This document shows, in pieces, positions 33,833 through 42,888 of a stretch of 64,000 bases of DNA. The notes under the pieces were generated by a model that had not been told where the DNA came from, did no database searches, and saw only the letters and a program-made list of their open reading frames with translations. The position numbers and the translations under genes are program-made. Source of the DNA: an uncultured Muribaculaceae bacterium (GTDB lineage: Bacteria > Bacteroidota > Bacteroidia > Bacteroidales > Muribaculaceae); assembly GCA_910587075.1 (NCBI GenBank), contig CAJUKE010000008.1:12430-76429 (forward strand). The letters are read 5' to 3'. Numbering within the stretch: the first letter of the stretch is position 1; the number at the start of each line of letters is the position of its first letter.

Positions 33833-35680
33833 TTATTCGACCGTGACTGACTTCGCCAGGTTTCGGGGCATATCGACGTCGCACCCCTTTTTGATGGCGA
33901 TATGGTAGGCCAGCAACTGGAGGGGTATCGAGGTGATGATCGGCGAAAGGCACTCGGGCACCTGCGGGATTTCGAGCACATGGTCGGCGATTTCGCGGAT
34001 AGTCTCGTCGCCCTTGGTGATCACCGCAATGACGCTGCCGCCGCGGGCCTTGACTTGCTGTATGTTGGAGATGATTTTCTCGTGCATCTCGTCGTCGGGG
34101 GCGATTACCACCGTGGGAAGCTCGCGGTCGACCAAAGCTATCGGCCCGTGCTTCATTTCGGCGGCGGGATACCCCTCGGCATGTATGTAGCTGATTTCCT
34201 TCAGCTTCAGCGCCCCTTCGAGCGCCGAGGGGAAATTGTAGCCGCGGCCGAGGTAGAGGAAGTTGCGGGCGTAGGTGTATGTGGCCGAAAGGCGTTCGAT
34301 CTGGTCGTTGAGTTTCAGCGCCTTGGTGATGAGCGCGGGGAGGTTGCGCAGGCCGCGGACCACATCGGCCTTCACCTCCTTGTCGACCGTGCCCCTAATC
34401 GAACCCACAGCCAGGGCGAGCATGGCAAGCACGGTAACCTGCCCGGTGAAAGCCTTGGTGGAGGCGACGCCGATTTCCGGGCCGACGTGGATGTAGGTGC
34501 CGCTGTCGGTCGCACGGGCTATGGAGGAGCCTACAACGTTGCACACGCCGTAGACAAACGCGCCGCGCTCGCGCGCAATCTGTATCGCCGCCAGCGTGTC
34601 GGCCGTCTCGCCCGACTGCGATATGGCGATCACGATGTCGCGCTCGTCGAGTATCGGGTTGCTGTAGCGGAACTCGCTGGCATACTCCACCTCGACCGGC
34701 ACGCGGCCTATTTCCTGCAGGAGCCGCTTGCCTATGAGCCCGGCGTGCCACGAGGTGCCGCACGCCACGATCACCACCCTGCGGGCGTCGCGGAACCGCT
34801 CGCGGTTCTCAATCACCCCCGAAAGCGTAACTTGCGAACCGCTGTTGCCGATGCGTCCCCTGACGCAGTCGTTTATCGTGCGCGGCTGCTCGAAAATCTC
34901 CTTGAGCATGAAATGCGGGTAGCCACCCTTTTCAAGCTCGCTGACGCTCATACGGAGGGTCTTGATGTCGATAGCCGAGGGGCGGTTGTCGGTAGTGATG
35001 ATTTTCAGCGGCTCGCCGCGGGTTATGATGGCGATCTCGTCGTCGTTGAGGTACACCACCTTGTCGGTATACTCGACAATCGGAGTGGCGTCGGAAGCCA
35101 GGAAGGTCTCCCCGTTCTCCCCCAGTCCGACCACGAGCGGCGAACTCTTGCGGGCGCCGATGAGCGTGTCGGGATCGTCGAGGTCGAGCACCGCGATAGC
35201 GTACGCGCCGACAACCTCCTTCAGCGCCTCGCGGACCGCTTCGAGAGTTGTACAGCCGGAGGTTTCCTTGATGTACTCGATGAGCTGCACGAGCACCTCG
35301 GTGTCGGTTTCGCTGCGGAACTCGCTCCCTTCGCGCTCAAGCGCCTCGCGGAGCACGCCGTAGTTCTCGATAGTGCCGTTATGCACAAGGGCTATCCGCC
35401 CGCCTCGCCCGACGTGGGGATGGGCGTTGACATCATTGGGCTCGCCATGGGTGGCCCAGCGCGTATGGGCTATGCCGATGTAGCCGGCCGTATCCTTGCT
35501 CTCGCAGAAGCGGTCGAGATCGTCGACCTTGCCGCGCGTCTTGTAAACGTTGAGACTTCCCGAGGGGGCGATCATGGCCACTCCGGCGCTGTCGTATCCG
35601 CGGTATTCCAGACGATGCAGCCCCTTGAGCAGCACGTCATAGGCGGTTCTGTCGCCTATGTATCCTACAATTCCACACAT
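33833..35680 (-). CDS. glmS: glutamine-fructose-6-phosphate aminotransferase
   Basis: A 615-residue two-domain enzyme. The glutaminase domain begins MCGIVGYIG with the nucleophile Cys2, and HTRWATHGEP and HNGTIENY follow. The isomerase part has two SIS domains (CGTSWHAGLIGKRL, AISQSGETADT, EISYIHAEGYPAAEMKHGP) and the typical end NLAKSVTVE. It makes glucosamine 6-phosphate for peptidoglycan and LPS. No glmS ribozyme signature was seen upstream, only a -7 box. Confidence 0.98.
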   Translation of the reverse strand: MCGIVGYIGDRTAYDVLLKGLHRLEYRGYDSAGVAMIAPSGSLNVYKTRGKVDDLDRFCESKDTAGYIGIAHTRWATHGEPNDVNAHPHVGRGGRIALVHNGTIENYGVLREALEREGSEFRSETDTEVLVQLIEYIKETSGCTTLEAVREALKEVVGAYAIAVLDLDDPDTLIGARKSSPLVVGLGENGETFLASDATPIVEYTDKVVYLNDDEIAIITRGEPLKIITTDNRPSAIDIKTLRMSVSELEKGGYPHFMLKEIFEQPRTINDCVRGRIGNSGSQVTLSGVIENRERFRDARRVVIVACGTSWHAGLIGKRLLQEIGRVPVEVEYASEFRYSNPILDERDIVIAISQSGETADTLAAIQIARERGAFVYGVCNVVGSSIARATDSGTYIHVGPEIGVASTKAFTGQVTVLAMLALAVGSIRGTVDKEVKADVVRGLRNLPALITKALKLNDQIERLSATYTYARNFLYLGRGYNFPSALEGALKLKEISYIHAEGYPAAEMKHGPIALVDRELPTVVIAPDDEMHEKIISNIQQVKARGGSVIAVITKGDETIREIADHVLEIPQVPECLSPIITSIPLQLLAYHIAIKKGCDVDMPRNLAKSVTVE

Positions 35681-35721
35681 AAAAATTGGTACCTAAATAA
35701 GCAAATAAGTGAAAAACGCGG

Positions 35722-35729
35722 CAAAGTTA
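35722..35729 (-). promoter_or_regulatory. -7 element for glmS
   Basis: TAACTTTG on the minus strand, 41 bases before the glmS start. A TTTG at 35755-35752 is 22 bases upstream, a little far. Confidence 0.5.
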
Positions 35730-35869
35730 CAAAAACGCGCCAAAAACGCGCCAAAATACCCAAGAAAAAATCGCGGACGAAACACAATTAGCGCCGACAA
35801 AATTCCAAACAAAGAATTTCGGAACCTGCCGGCGCTTATCGCGTATTAGAAATAAGAATTGTGTCAGAG

Positions 35870-37177
35870 TCAGGCCAGACGGGCGAAGACATGGCCGAAG
35901 CGCTCGCGGGCCGCGCGTTCGAGGTCTTCGCGGTCGGCGGGGTTGGCTATGGATATGAGGAGCTTGGCGCGCTCGGCGAGCGACTTGCCGCGGAGATCCA
36001 CGCGCCCGTGCTCCGTCACCACGAAGTTGGTTTGGAAACGGGTGGTGACCACTCCGGCGCCCGGCGTGAGCACCGGCTTGATCTTGCCGACTCCCTTGGA
36101 GGTGACCGAAGGCATCGCGAGCACCGAGATGCCCCCCTCGCTGCGGGAGGCTCCGTATACGAAGTCGTGCTGACCGCCGACACCCGAGAAGATACGCGTG
36201 CCGATCGAGTCGGCGCAAATCTGCCCGGTGAGGTCAATTTCAAGGCAGGAATTAATGGATACCACCCTCGGGTTCTGCGCGATGATGAAAGGGTCGTTGG
36301 TCCACGCGACGTCGCGGAACTCCATCTCCTTGTTATGGTCCATAAGGTCGTAAAGATGGCGCGAGCCGAGCGCGAGGCAAGCCACGGAGCGCCCCGGCGA
36401 CACCTTCTTCAGCGAGTTGTCGATAACGCCGCTCTCAATGAGCGGGAGCACGCCGTCGGTCATAGCCTCGGTGTGGAGGCCCAGGTGCTTGTGGTCGCCT
36501 AATGCGCGGAGCACGGCGTTGGGAATGCCGCCAACACCAATCTGCAGCGTGGCCCCGTCAGGGATGATTTCGGCGATGGCGCGCCCTATGGCGAGGTCTA
36601 TCGGGCCCGGTTCGGGGGTGGGCACCTCGACCAGAGGATCGTCAACCAACACGGCCGCGTCAATCTCGGAAACGTGGATCACCGGGTCGCCGTAGCTGAA
36701 CGGCATATGCGGGTTGATCTGCGCGATCACGGTCTTGGCGCACTCCGTGGCCGAAACGGCGAGGTCGGCCGACACACCATAGCTCACGAAACCGCGCTCG
36801 TCGGGGAGCGAGCAGTTGAGCAGCACGACGTCGCACCGCCAGGTGCCGTCGCGGAAGAGCGCCGGCACCTCGCCGAGGAAGCGGGGCGTCGTTGTCCCGT
36901 AGCCTTCGGCAATCCAACGCCTCACGTTGTTGGAAACGAAACAGGTGTCAACGATGAACGAATCCTTGTACTCCTCGCGGCAGTAGGGTGCCTCGCGGCG
37001 AGCCACGGAGAAACCGCTGTGGAGCACAACGTCGCGCAACTCACCGCCGCGGCGGGTCATGGCGTCTACCAGGGTTTCGGGCACCGAGGTGCTACCCTGG
37101 ATGTAAATATGGTCGCCCGATTTTATCAGGCGCGCCGCCTCGTCGGCGGTCATAAGGTTGGGTATTTCTACACTCAT
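35870..37177 (-). CDS. acetyl-CoA hydrolase/transferase family (4-hydroxybutyrate CoA-transferase-like)
   Basis: A 435-residue class I CoA transferase. The conserved LQIGVGGIPNAVLRAL segment is followed by LGLHTEAMTDG, where E237 is the expected catalytic glutamate that forms the CoA thioester. It ends in the usual GGQHDFVYGA and VVTEHGRVDLRGKS segments. It moves CoA between short-chain acyl groups; the pair of acids is not set by sequence. It is last in a run with the aminotransferase and iorBA, which suggests acyl-CoA from oxidised amino acids as substrate. It starts 25 bases after the aminotransferase. Confidence 0.9.
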   Translation of the reverse strand: MSVEIPNLMTADEAARLIKSGDHIYIQGSTSVPETLVDAMTRRGGELRDVVLHSGFSVARREAPYCREEYKDSFIVDTCFVSNNVRRWIAEGYGTTTPRFLGEVPALFRDGTWRCDVVLLNCSLPDERGFVSYGVSADLAVSATECAKTVIAQINPHMPFSYGDPVIHVSEIDAAVLVDDPLVEVPTPEPGPIDLAIGRAIAEIIPDGATLQIGVGGIPNAVLRALGDHKHLGLHTEAMTDGVLPLIESGVIDNSLKKVSPGRSVACLALGSRHLYDLMDHNKEMEFRDVAWTNDPFIIAQNPRVVSINSCLEIDLTGQICADSIGTRIFSGVGGQHDFVYGASRSEGGISVLAMPSVTSKGVGKIKPVLTPGAGVVTTRFQTNFVVTEHGRVDLRGKSLAERAKLLISIANPADREDLERAARERFGHVFARLA

Positions 37178-37202
37178 TGCTTGCGGTTGCGTTAGAGGAT
37201 GT

Positions 37203-38573
37203 TCAGGCGGGATGCCCGGCGGCTACCGGGTGGTCGCGGTGGAACGCTTCAAGACGGCGTGCGAGCCGCTCGAAATCTTTCTCGGACGAGAGCATCGACA
37301 CGCACACGCGTACCCCCTGCTGGCGGCTACCCGTTGAGGGGAGCGAGATGGTGGCTATGCCGTAGCGCAGCAGCTCACTCTGCAATTGGTCGCCGGTCAT
37401 GCCCGGATAGCCCGAGGTGAAGAAGAAACCGTCGGACACCGGCTGGTCGCCATCCTTGGCATACACCAGGTGGAAGCCGTTGACATCGAAGAGCGCTTTG
37501 GCGCGATTGGCGCGGCGTCCGTATTCGCGGCACTCGGCCACGAAGTCGAGCTGACCCTGGGTCGCCGCCCGGAGCATAGCCGCGAAAGCGTGCTGGGCGG
37601 AGTGGGCCGTGCCCGACGACGCGCAGTAAAGCACGCCGTAGATATACGCGTCGAGAAGGGTCGGCATCTCGTAGAAACGCTCGAAGAACTCGTAGCGGCG
37701 GTCGGCGGTCTCCTCGGGCACGCACACCATCGCTATTCGCTGACCAGCGTAACTGAAGATTTTCGACGACGACACGAGCACCACGCAGTTCTTGGTATAG
37801 CGCGAGATCGTGGGCACATACGGCTCGCAGTAGGGGCATCCGAAACGCTGGCGGAAGTCCATGCCGAGATATGCCAGATCCTCGATCACGATGATATCGT
37901 GCCGCTCGGCCACGCGGGCTATGATGCGGAACTCCTCGTCGGTGAAGTTGGTCCAGGCCGGGTTGTTGGGGCAGCTGTAGATCAGCGCCGAGACACGGCC
38001 CGAGGCTACCGCCTCCTCCAACCGGGCCTCAAGCGCCTCGCCTCGGCAATCATATATATCGACCGAGGCGGTCTCCAGTCCGAGAAGCTTGACCTGGTTG
38101 TGTTGCGCTGGGAATCCGGGGTCGAGGAAAAGTATCGTGTCGCGCCCGGGAATCCTCTGCCCCATAAGCAGGAAGAGGGTGAATGTGGCCTGCATCGAAC
38201 CCACTGTCGGCACGATGCAGCGCGGGGGAATGTCGATGTTGAGGAACGCCTTGAGGAACTCCGAGCCGGCCTCCTTGAGCTGCGGTATGCCGGCGATGTT
38301 GGGGTATACGCCAGCGACGCCGCTGTTGAGGGCCTCGCACTCGGCCTGGATCCCCACGCGCTGCGGCGGGAGGCCGGGGTTACCCATTTCAAGGTGCACG
38401 AACGGCTCGCCCATCTCCCCTTCGAGACGGGCGGCGAGGGCCATGATCTGGCGTATGGTTGCCGAGGCGATGCTCGGAATATGCATCGCCTCAAGGTGTG
38501 AACGGAATGCTTGTTCTGATACAGGATTCATATATAGGTATAAGTCTGTTCCTTGTGATTCTTCATCTGACAC
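37203..38573 (-). CDS. PLP-dependent class I/II aminotransferase
   Basis: A 456-residue fold-type I aminotransferase. YSCPNNPAWTNF holds the NPxW substrate loop, EDLAYLGMDF the pyridine-binding Asp region, and SSSKIFSYAGQRIA the PLP lysine (K271). Early on, EMGNPGLPPQ matches the ligand loop. The gene lies two bases after iorB, and in Bacteroidales similar enzymes accompany indolepyruvate oxidoreductase, so it likely makes aromatic or branched 2-oxo acids. A shorter start at 38531 (MNPVSEQ) is equally reasonable. Confidence 0.88.
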   Translation of the reverse strand: MSDEESQGTDLYLYMNPVSEQAFRSHLEAMHIPSIASATIRQIMALAARLEGEMGEPFVHLEMGNPGLPPQRVGIQAECEALNSGVAGVYPNIAGIPQLKEAGSEFLKAFLNIDIPPRCIVPTVGSMQATFTLFLLMGQRIPGRDTILFLDPGFPAQHNQVKLLGLETASVDIYDCRGEALEARLEEAVASGRVSALIYSCPNNPAWTNFTDEEFRIIARVAERHDIIVIEDLAYLGMDFRQRFGCPYCEPYVPTISRYTKNCVVLVSSSKIFSYAGQRIAMVCVPEETADRRYEFFERFYEMPTLLDAYIYGVLYCASSGTAHSAQHAFAAMLRAATQGQLDFVAECREYGRRANRAKALFDVNGFHLVYAKDGDQPVSDGFFFTSGYPGMTGDQLQSELLRYGIATISLPSTGSRQQGVRVCVSMLSSEKDFERLARRLEAFHRDHPVAAGHPA

Positions 38574-38575
38574 GC

Positions 38576-39154
38576 TCAGCTCTTCGCGGAGTGCTCCATT
38601 CCCGCACGGAAAGCGGCGAGGTTGGCCTCAACGATTTTTTCGCCCTTGGCACCGAAGACGGTTCGGATACCCTGCTCGATGGCTTCGGGGGCGATGCCGG
38701 TAAAGGGCGCGCAGGCGCCGAGGAGCACCATATTGGAAGAGCGGGCCGTGGCAACTTCCTTGGCTACGGCGTCCATATCGAACGCCACGGTTCCGGGGAT
38801 GGCCGTGAGCTCGGCGAGGAGTTCCTCCTCGGCGGGATAGTTGCCGATGTTGACAAACGGCACGGTGCTGCTCACCACGCGCCCCGCGGGAGCGAGGTAC
38901 GGAAGATAGCGCAGGGCCTCCATCGGTTCGAGCGAAACGATGAGGTCGGCACCCCCGAGCGGTATGAGGTCGGAAGCGATAGGGTCGGAGCTAAGGCGCA
39001 GACACGACATCACGTCGCCGCCGCGCTGGCTCATGCCGTGCACTTCGGCCTGCTTGAGGTAAAGGTTTTCGGCGAGGGCCGCCGCGCCGAGGATGGTAGC
39101 GATCGAGAGAATCCCCTGCCCTCCTACTCCGGCAAGTATTATATCGGTTTTCAT
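38576..39154 (-). CDS. iorB: indolepyruvate:ferredoxin oxidoreductase, beta subunit
   Basis: A 192-residue protein with the IorB/gamma-type signature TDIILAGVGGQGILSIATIL and AEVHGMSQRGGDVMSCLR. It pairs with IorA to oxidise aryl 2-oxo acids such as indolepyruvate to aryl-acyl-CoA with reduction of ferredoxin. Length is normal. It is 45 bases after iorA, with AT-rich DNA between, and directly before the aminotransferase that would supply its substrate. Confidence 0.95.
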   Translation of the reverse strand: MKTDIILAGVGGQGILSIATILGAAALAENLYLKQAEVHGMSQRGGDVMSCLRLSSDPIASDLIPLGGADLIVSLEPMEALRYLPYLAPAGRVVSSTVPFVNIGNYPAEEELLAELTAIPGTVAFDMDAVAKEVATARSSNMVLLGACAPFTGIAPEAIEQGIRTVFGAKGEKIVEANLAAFRAGMEHSAKS

Positions 39155-39199
39155 TGTTTGCAGCTAATACAAAATTATAATTGATATTTTTAACCGAAA

Positions 39200-40828
39200 T
39201 CACGCTTTAGGCGATTTTCCGGCGGCGTGGCGTCGGGCGGTCTGGATGCACTCGCGTCGGGCAACGATTACCGACAGACCCTTGTGGTCGAATTCCTTGC
39301 GGAACATATCCTTCATCTCCTCCACCTTGCGCGGCAGGGTGTCGATGGTGAGCACATGGGCGGGGTCGGCACCAAGGCCGAGGCAGATCTGCTCGATTTT
39401 GCCGGTGCCCTGGGAGTCCTGGCCGCCGGTCATACCGGTCGTAAGGTTGTCGGAGATAATGACCGTTATGGGGGAGTCCTCGTTGATGGCGTCAAGGAGC
39501 CCGGTCATGCCCGAATGGGTGAACGTGGAGTCGCCGATGACTGCCACAGCCGGGTGCTGGCCGGCGTCGGCCGCGCCTTTGGCCATAGTGATCGAGGCAC
39601 CCATATCAACCGTGGTGTCGATTGCGTTGAACGGGGCGAGCCACCCGAGGGTGTAGCAGCCGATGTCGCCGAACACTTTCGCGTCGGCATATTCTGCGAG
39701 CGCGCCGTTGAGCGCGGCGTAAACGTCGCGGTGGGAGCAACCCTGGCAGAGGGCCGGCGGACGGGGTGCCACCAGGCGGTGGGGTTCCGGAACCTGGGGG
39801 AGCGGGGCCACAGTGCCCGGCGCGAGCGAGCCGAGGGCCGAGCGCACGCTGTCGGGGGTAAGCTCGCCGGTGCGTGGGAGGTAGCCGTCGAGTTTGCCGC
39901 GCACCTTGGCGTTGGAGTCGAGCGCCCCGCGGAGCGACTGCTCGATCACGGGCTGCCCCTCTTCGACCACGAGCACAACGTCGCACTCGTCGAACAGGCG
40001 ACCCACCGACTCCAGCGGGAGCGGGTATTGCGAAATCTTCAGTATCGGGAAGGGACACCCGGCGGGGTACGCCTCCATGACATAATTATAGGCGATGCCG
40101 GAGGCGAGGATGCCGAGCGAGCGGTCGCCGCCGGGGATATATCGGTTGAACGGTGAGCGCTCCGACTCGCCGAGCACCTCGGGACGCGAGGCGATGAGTT
40201 CGGCATAGCGGCGGCGCGAATTGCCGGGCATGAGCACCCACTGCGAAGGCTTCGAAGGATAGCGCAGTTCGTTTTCAGGACGGTTCTCCTCATCAACTGC
40301 CACAACTCCGCGGGAATGCGCCAGGCGTGTCACCATTCTCATCATCACCGGGAGCCCGAGCCGCTCCGAAAGGTCGAACCCATAGGCCGCCATATCGTAG
40401 GCCTCCTGCTGCGAGGAGGGTTCGAGAGCCGGAATCATGGCGAAATCGGCATAGAAGCGCGAGTCCTGCTCGTTTTGCGAGGAGTGCATCGAGGGGTCGT
40501 CGGCGGCCACCACGATCATGCCTCCGTTGGCGCCGGTCATGGCCGAGTTGACAAACGGGTCGGCGGCCACATTGACGCCGACGTGCTTCATCGCCGCGAG
40601 CGAGCGCTTTCCGCAGAAACTCATGCCGAGGGCTTCCTCGACGGCTGTCTTCTCGTTTGACGACCAATGGGAGTGGATGCCCCGGCGGCGCGCCTCGGGG
40701 TCATTCTGTACGAATTCGAGAATCTCGGTCGACGGAGTGCCGGGATAGGCGTAAGCGCCCGAAAGTCCGGCGCGGATGGCGCCGAGGGCGAGAGCCTCGT
40801 CGCCGAGGAGGAGTTTTTTAGTTTTCAT
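39200..40828 (-). CDS. iorA: indolepyruvate:ferredoxin oxidoreductase, alpha subunit without the ferredoxin domain
   Basis: A 542-residue protein. LLGDEALALGAIRAGLSGAYAY-type start and PGTPSTEI mark the pyrimidine domain; GDIGCYTLG, VDMGASITMAKGAA, and GDSTFTHSGMTG mark the thiamine diphosphate domain. Classical IorA continues into a C-terminal domain with two 4Fe-4S clusters. Here the protein stops shortly after SVIVARRECIQTARRHA, so those clusters are absent. The start at 40828 is preferred over an upstream in-frame ATG at 40852. Confidence 0.92.
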   Translation of the reverse strand: MKTKKLLLGDEALALGAIRAGLSGAYAYPGTPSTEILEFVQNDPEARRRGIHSHWSSNEKTAVEEALGMSFCGKRSLAAMKHVGVNVAADPFVNSAMTGANGGMIVVAADDPSMHSSQNEQDSRFYADFAMIPALEPSSQQEAYDMAAYGFDLSERLGLPVMMRMVTRLAHSRGVVAVDEENRPENELRYPSKPSQWVLMPGNSRRRYAELIASRPEVLGESERSPFNRYIPGGDRSLGILASGIAYNYVMEAYPAGCPFPILKISQYPLPLESVGRLFDECDVVLVVEEGQPVIEQSLRGALDSNAKVRGKLDGYLPRTGELTPDSVRSALGSLAPGTVAPLPQVPEPHRLVAPRPPALCQGCSHRDVYAALNGALAEYADAKVFGDIGCYTLGWLAPFNAIDTTVDMGASITMAKGAADAGQHPAVAVIGDSTFTHSGMTGLLDAINEDSPITVIISDNLTTGMTGGQDSQGTGKIEQICLGLGADPAHVLTIDTLPRKVEEMKDMFRKEFDHKGLSVIVARRECIQTARRHAAGKSPKA

Positions 40829-40959
40829 GCTATTAAGGCTAAAGCAGGCCACACGGCCTTATCTTAATCGCGAAAATAATGAATAATATGCGGATTGCAT
40901 ACCCTCGGCCATATGTTATGCAACATACGCCTCGGCAGGGCCATTTTTCGGGCGGCGGG

Positions 40960-40991
40960 TTTGCTTTTTCGGGGTTTAAGCGCTACCTTTG
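40960..40991 (+). promoter_or_regulatory. thrC promoter
   Basis: TTTG (40960-40963), 20-base spacer, TACCTTTG (40984-40991), 84 bases before the thrC start. Confidence 0.65.
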
Positions 40992-41075
40992 TAAACCTTC
41001 TTCGATGGTTCCGGCGTTTATCTGACGTACCGCTACCCGATAAACGCGGAACCCCCAACCGGACTCGAATAAGAC

Positions 41076-42395
41076 ATGATTCTACACAGCACAAACAGAA
41101 GCGCTCCTCAGGCAACCCTGCCGCAAGCCGCCGCTTGCGGCATCGCACCCGACGGCGGACTCTACCTCCCCGACTCGCTGCCGAGGCTTCCGAAGGCTTT
41201 CTTCAATAATATCGCGGAGATGTCGCTGCGGGAGGTCGCCTATGTGGTGGCCAACTCGCTTTTCGGCTCGCTCGCGCCGTCGGGCGACCTCAAGCGCGTT
41301 GTCGACGACGCGCTCGACTTCCCCATACCCCTGCGCAGGGTCCACGGCGACCGCTTCGTGCTGGAACTGTTCCACGGCCCCACCCACACGTTCAAGGACG
41401 TGGGAAGCCGCTTCATGGCCGGACTGCTGCCGCTGATTTCGGCCGACGGCGCCGCCGGGCGCGACATAATAGTCGCCACCTCCGGCGACAGCGGCGGAGC
41501 GGTGGCCAACGGATTCCTGAAAGCCGCCTCGACACGGGTGTTCGTGCTCTTCCCCAAGAACAGACTGACCCGCGACCAGATAGCGCTGTTCGCAACACTC
41601 CGCAACGTGGTGGCCGTGGAGGTCGACGGCACTTTCGACGACTGCCAGAACCTCGCCGTCGACGCCCTGCGGAACTCGCTGCGCGACAGCCAGCGGCGCC
41701 CGCTCACTTCCGGCAACTCCATAAACCCCGCCCGGCAGCTCCCCTCGATCATCTATTACTTCCACGCCTACGCCTGCGCCCTCCGCGAGAACCCGGAAAC
41801 AGCCGGTGTAGTGGTGAGCGTGCCCTGCGGCAACCTGGGCAACCTCTCGGCCGGACTGATGGCCAAGAAGATGGGGCTCCCGGTAAGCCGCTTCGTGGCG
41901 GTCAACAACGCCAACGACGAGTTCGTGGAGTTCCTCCGTACCGGCGGCTTCAAGCCGCGCAAGGCCCTGATGACCCTCGCCGGAGCGATGGATGTGGGGA
42001 ACCCCTCGAATATAGCCCGCATAATCGACCTCTACGGCGGTTGCCTCGAACGGCTCCGCGACGACGTGGAGGGATACGCGCTCTCCGACGACCAGATAGC
42101 CAACACCATGAGCGAGGTGTACCGCGCCACCGGCTACATACTCGACCCCCAGGGAGCCGCGGCCTTCAGGGCGCTCGACTACACGCTCCGCCCCGGGGAG
42201 ACCGGCATAGCGCTTTCGAGCGCCGCCCCGGGAGTCTTCGCCGACACCGTCGAGGAGATACTCGGCACTCGCCCCTCGCTCCCCGGCTCCGACAGCGCCC
42301 CCGCGGCCCGCGGCCAGGTGAGGGTGATTAAAATTCCAGCGACTCAAAGCGCCCTGCAGAGGGTGCTCAACATACACCAACACAATTATAACTAA
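41076..42395 (+). CDS. thrC: threonine synthase
   Basis: A 439-residue PLP enzyme. FHGPTHTFKDVGSRFM carries the PLP lysine at about residue 107, and ATSGDSGGAVANGF, SVPCGNLGNLSAGL and MDVGNPSN are typical of bacterial threonine synthase. It converts O-phosphohomoserine to threonine. The N-terminus (STNRSAPQATLPQAAACGI) is the normal family start. A small conserved gene follows after 11 bases. Confidence 0.97.
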   Translation: MILHSTNRSAPQATLPQAAACGIAPDGGLYLPDSLPRLPKAFFNNIAEMSLREVAYVVANSLFGSLAPSGDLKRVVDDALDFPIPLRRVHGDRFVLELFHGPTHTFKDVGSRFMAGLLPLISADGAAGRDIIVATSGDSGGAVANGFLKAASTRVFVLFPKNRLTRDQIALFATLRNVVAVEVDGTFDDCQNLAVDALRNSLRDSQRRPLTSGNSINPARQLPSIIYYFHAYACALRENPETAGVVVSVPCGNLGNLSAGLMAKKMGLPVSRFVAVNNANDEFVEFLRTGGFKPRKALMTLAGAMDVGNPSNIARIIDLYGGCLERLRDDVEGYALSDDQIANTMSEVYRATGYILDPQGAAAFRALDYTLRPGETGIALSSAAPGVFADTVEEILGTRPSLPGSDSAPAARGQVRVIKIPATQSALQRVLNIHQHNYN

Positions 42396-42406
42396 AGCTA
42401 ACCGTT

Positions 42407-42763
42407 ATGGCTAACATCCGTGATCTCAAGAAAGAAGTAAGATATGTTTGCGGCGACCTCGCCGTTGAATGCCTCATGGCCCGTTCATACATCAAAGGTG
42501 TCGACTCCGCCCGCATGGAGGCTATCGTAGGCGACATCGCCGCCCTCCAGCAGACCGCCCTGAGCCGCGTCACCTTCAGCTTCGATAAAATCCCCTCCGA
42601 CTTCGAATCGGGCCGCGAATACCGCCGCGCCCGCCGCGCCTACTTCAAGAAGGCCTACAAGTCGTTCCGCGAGAAATTCGAGGGTCACGTCACCGACATC
42701 GTGCGCGAAATGAACGCCGCCCTTCCCCAGGAAGTGAAGGACGCCAACAAGAAGCAGAACTAA
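42407..42763 (+). CDS. conserved small helical protein, function unknown
   Basis: A 118-residue charged protein, MANIRDLKKEVRYVCGDLAVECLMAR at its start (quoted part: LKKEVRYVCGDLAVEC), predicted almost wholly helical, with RRARRAYFKKAYKSFREKF near the middle and a lysine-rich end. No signal peptide or membrane span. I recognise it only as the kind of short uncharacterised protein that follows thrC in Bacteroidales. It starts 11 bases after thrC and may be cotranscribed. Confidence 0.75.
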   Translation: MANIRDLKKEVRYVCGDLAVECLMARSYIKGVDSARMEAIVGDIAALQQTALSRVTFSFDKIPSDFESGREYRRARRAYFKKAYKSFREKFEGHVTDIVREMNAALPQEVKDANKKQN

Positions 42764-42834
42764 TCCATCCTCACATCCCGCTGCCCCGGAAAGAGCCCAC
42801 TGGCGCTCTCTCCGAGGCGGCGTGGAAAAACCCA

Positions 42835-42874
42835 CCGTCAGAAGGAGGGCGCATTGAGCGCCACCTTCCGACGG
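42835..42874 (+). promoter_or_regulatory. long hairpin just before the acyltransferase gene
   Basis: CCGTC, GAAGG and GGCGC arms pair with GCGCC, CCTTC and GACGG around an ATTGA loop. It ends 14 bases before the start at 42889 and could end, slow or regulate transcription or translation. Confidence 0.45.
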
Positions 42875-42888
42875 CTTTCGCGTGACCT

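Noticed and set aside
32143..35791. Long plus-strand open frames opposite lepA and glmS
   Set aside because: They mirror the codons of highly conserved genes and show no domain or start signal of their own.
35681..35869. glmS ribozyme or other metabolite-sensing RNA near glmS
   Set aside because: No ribozyme core or riboswitch signature was visible; only a -7 box and A-rich sequence.
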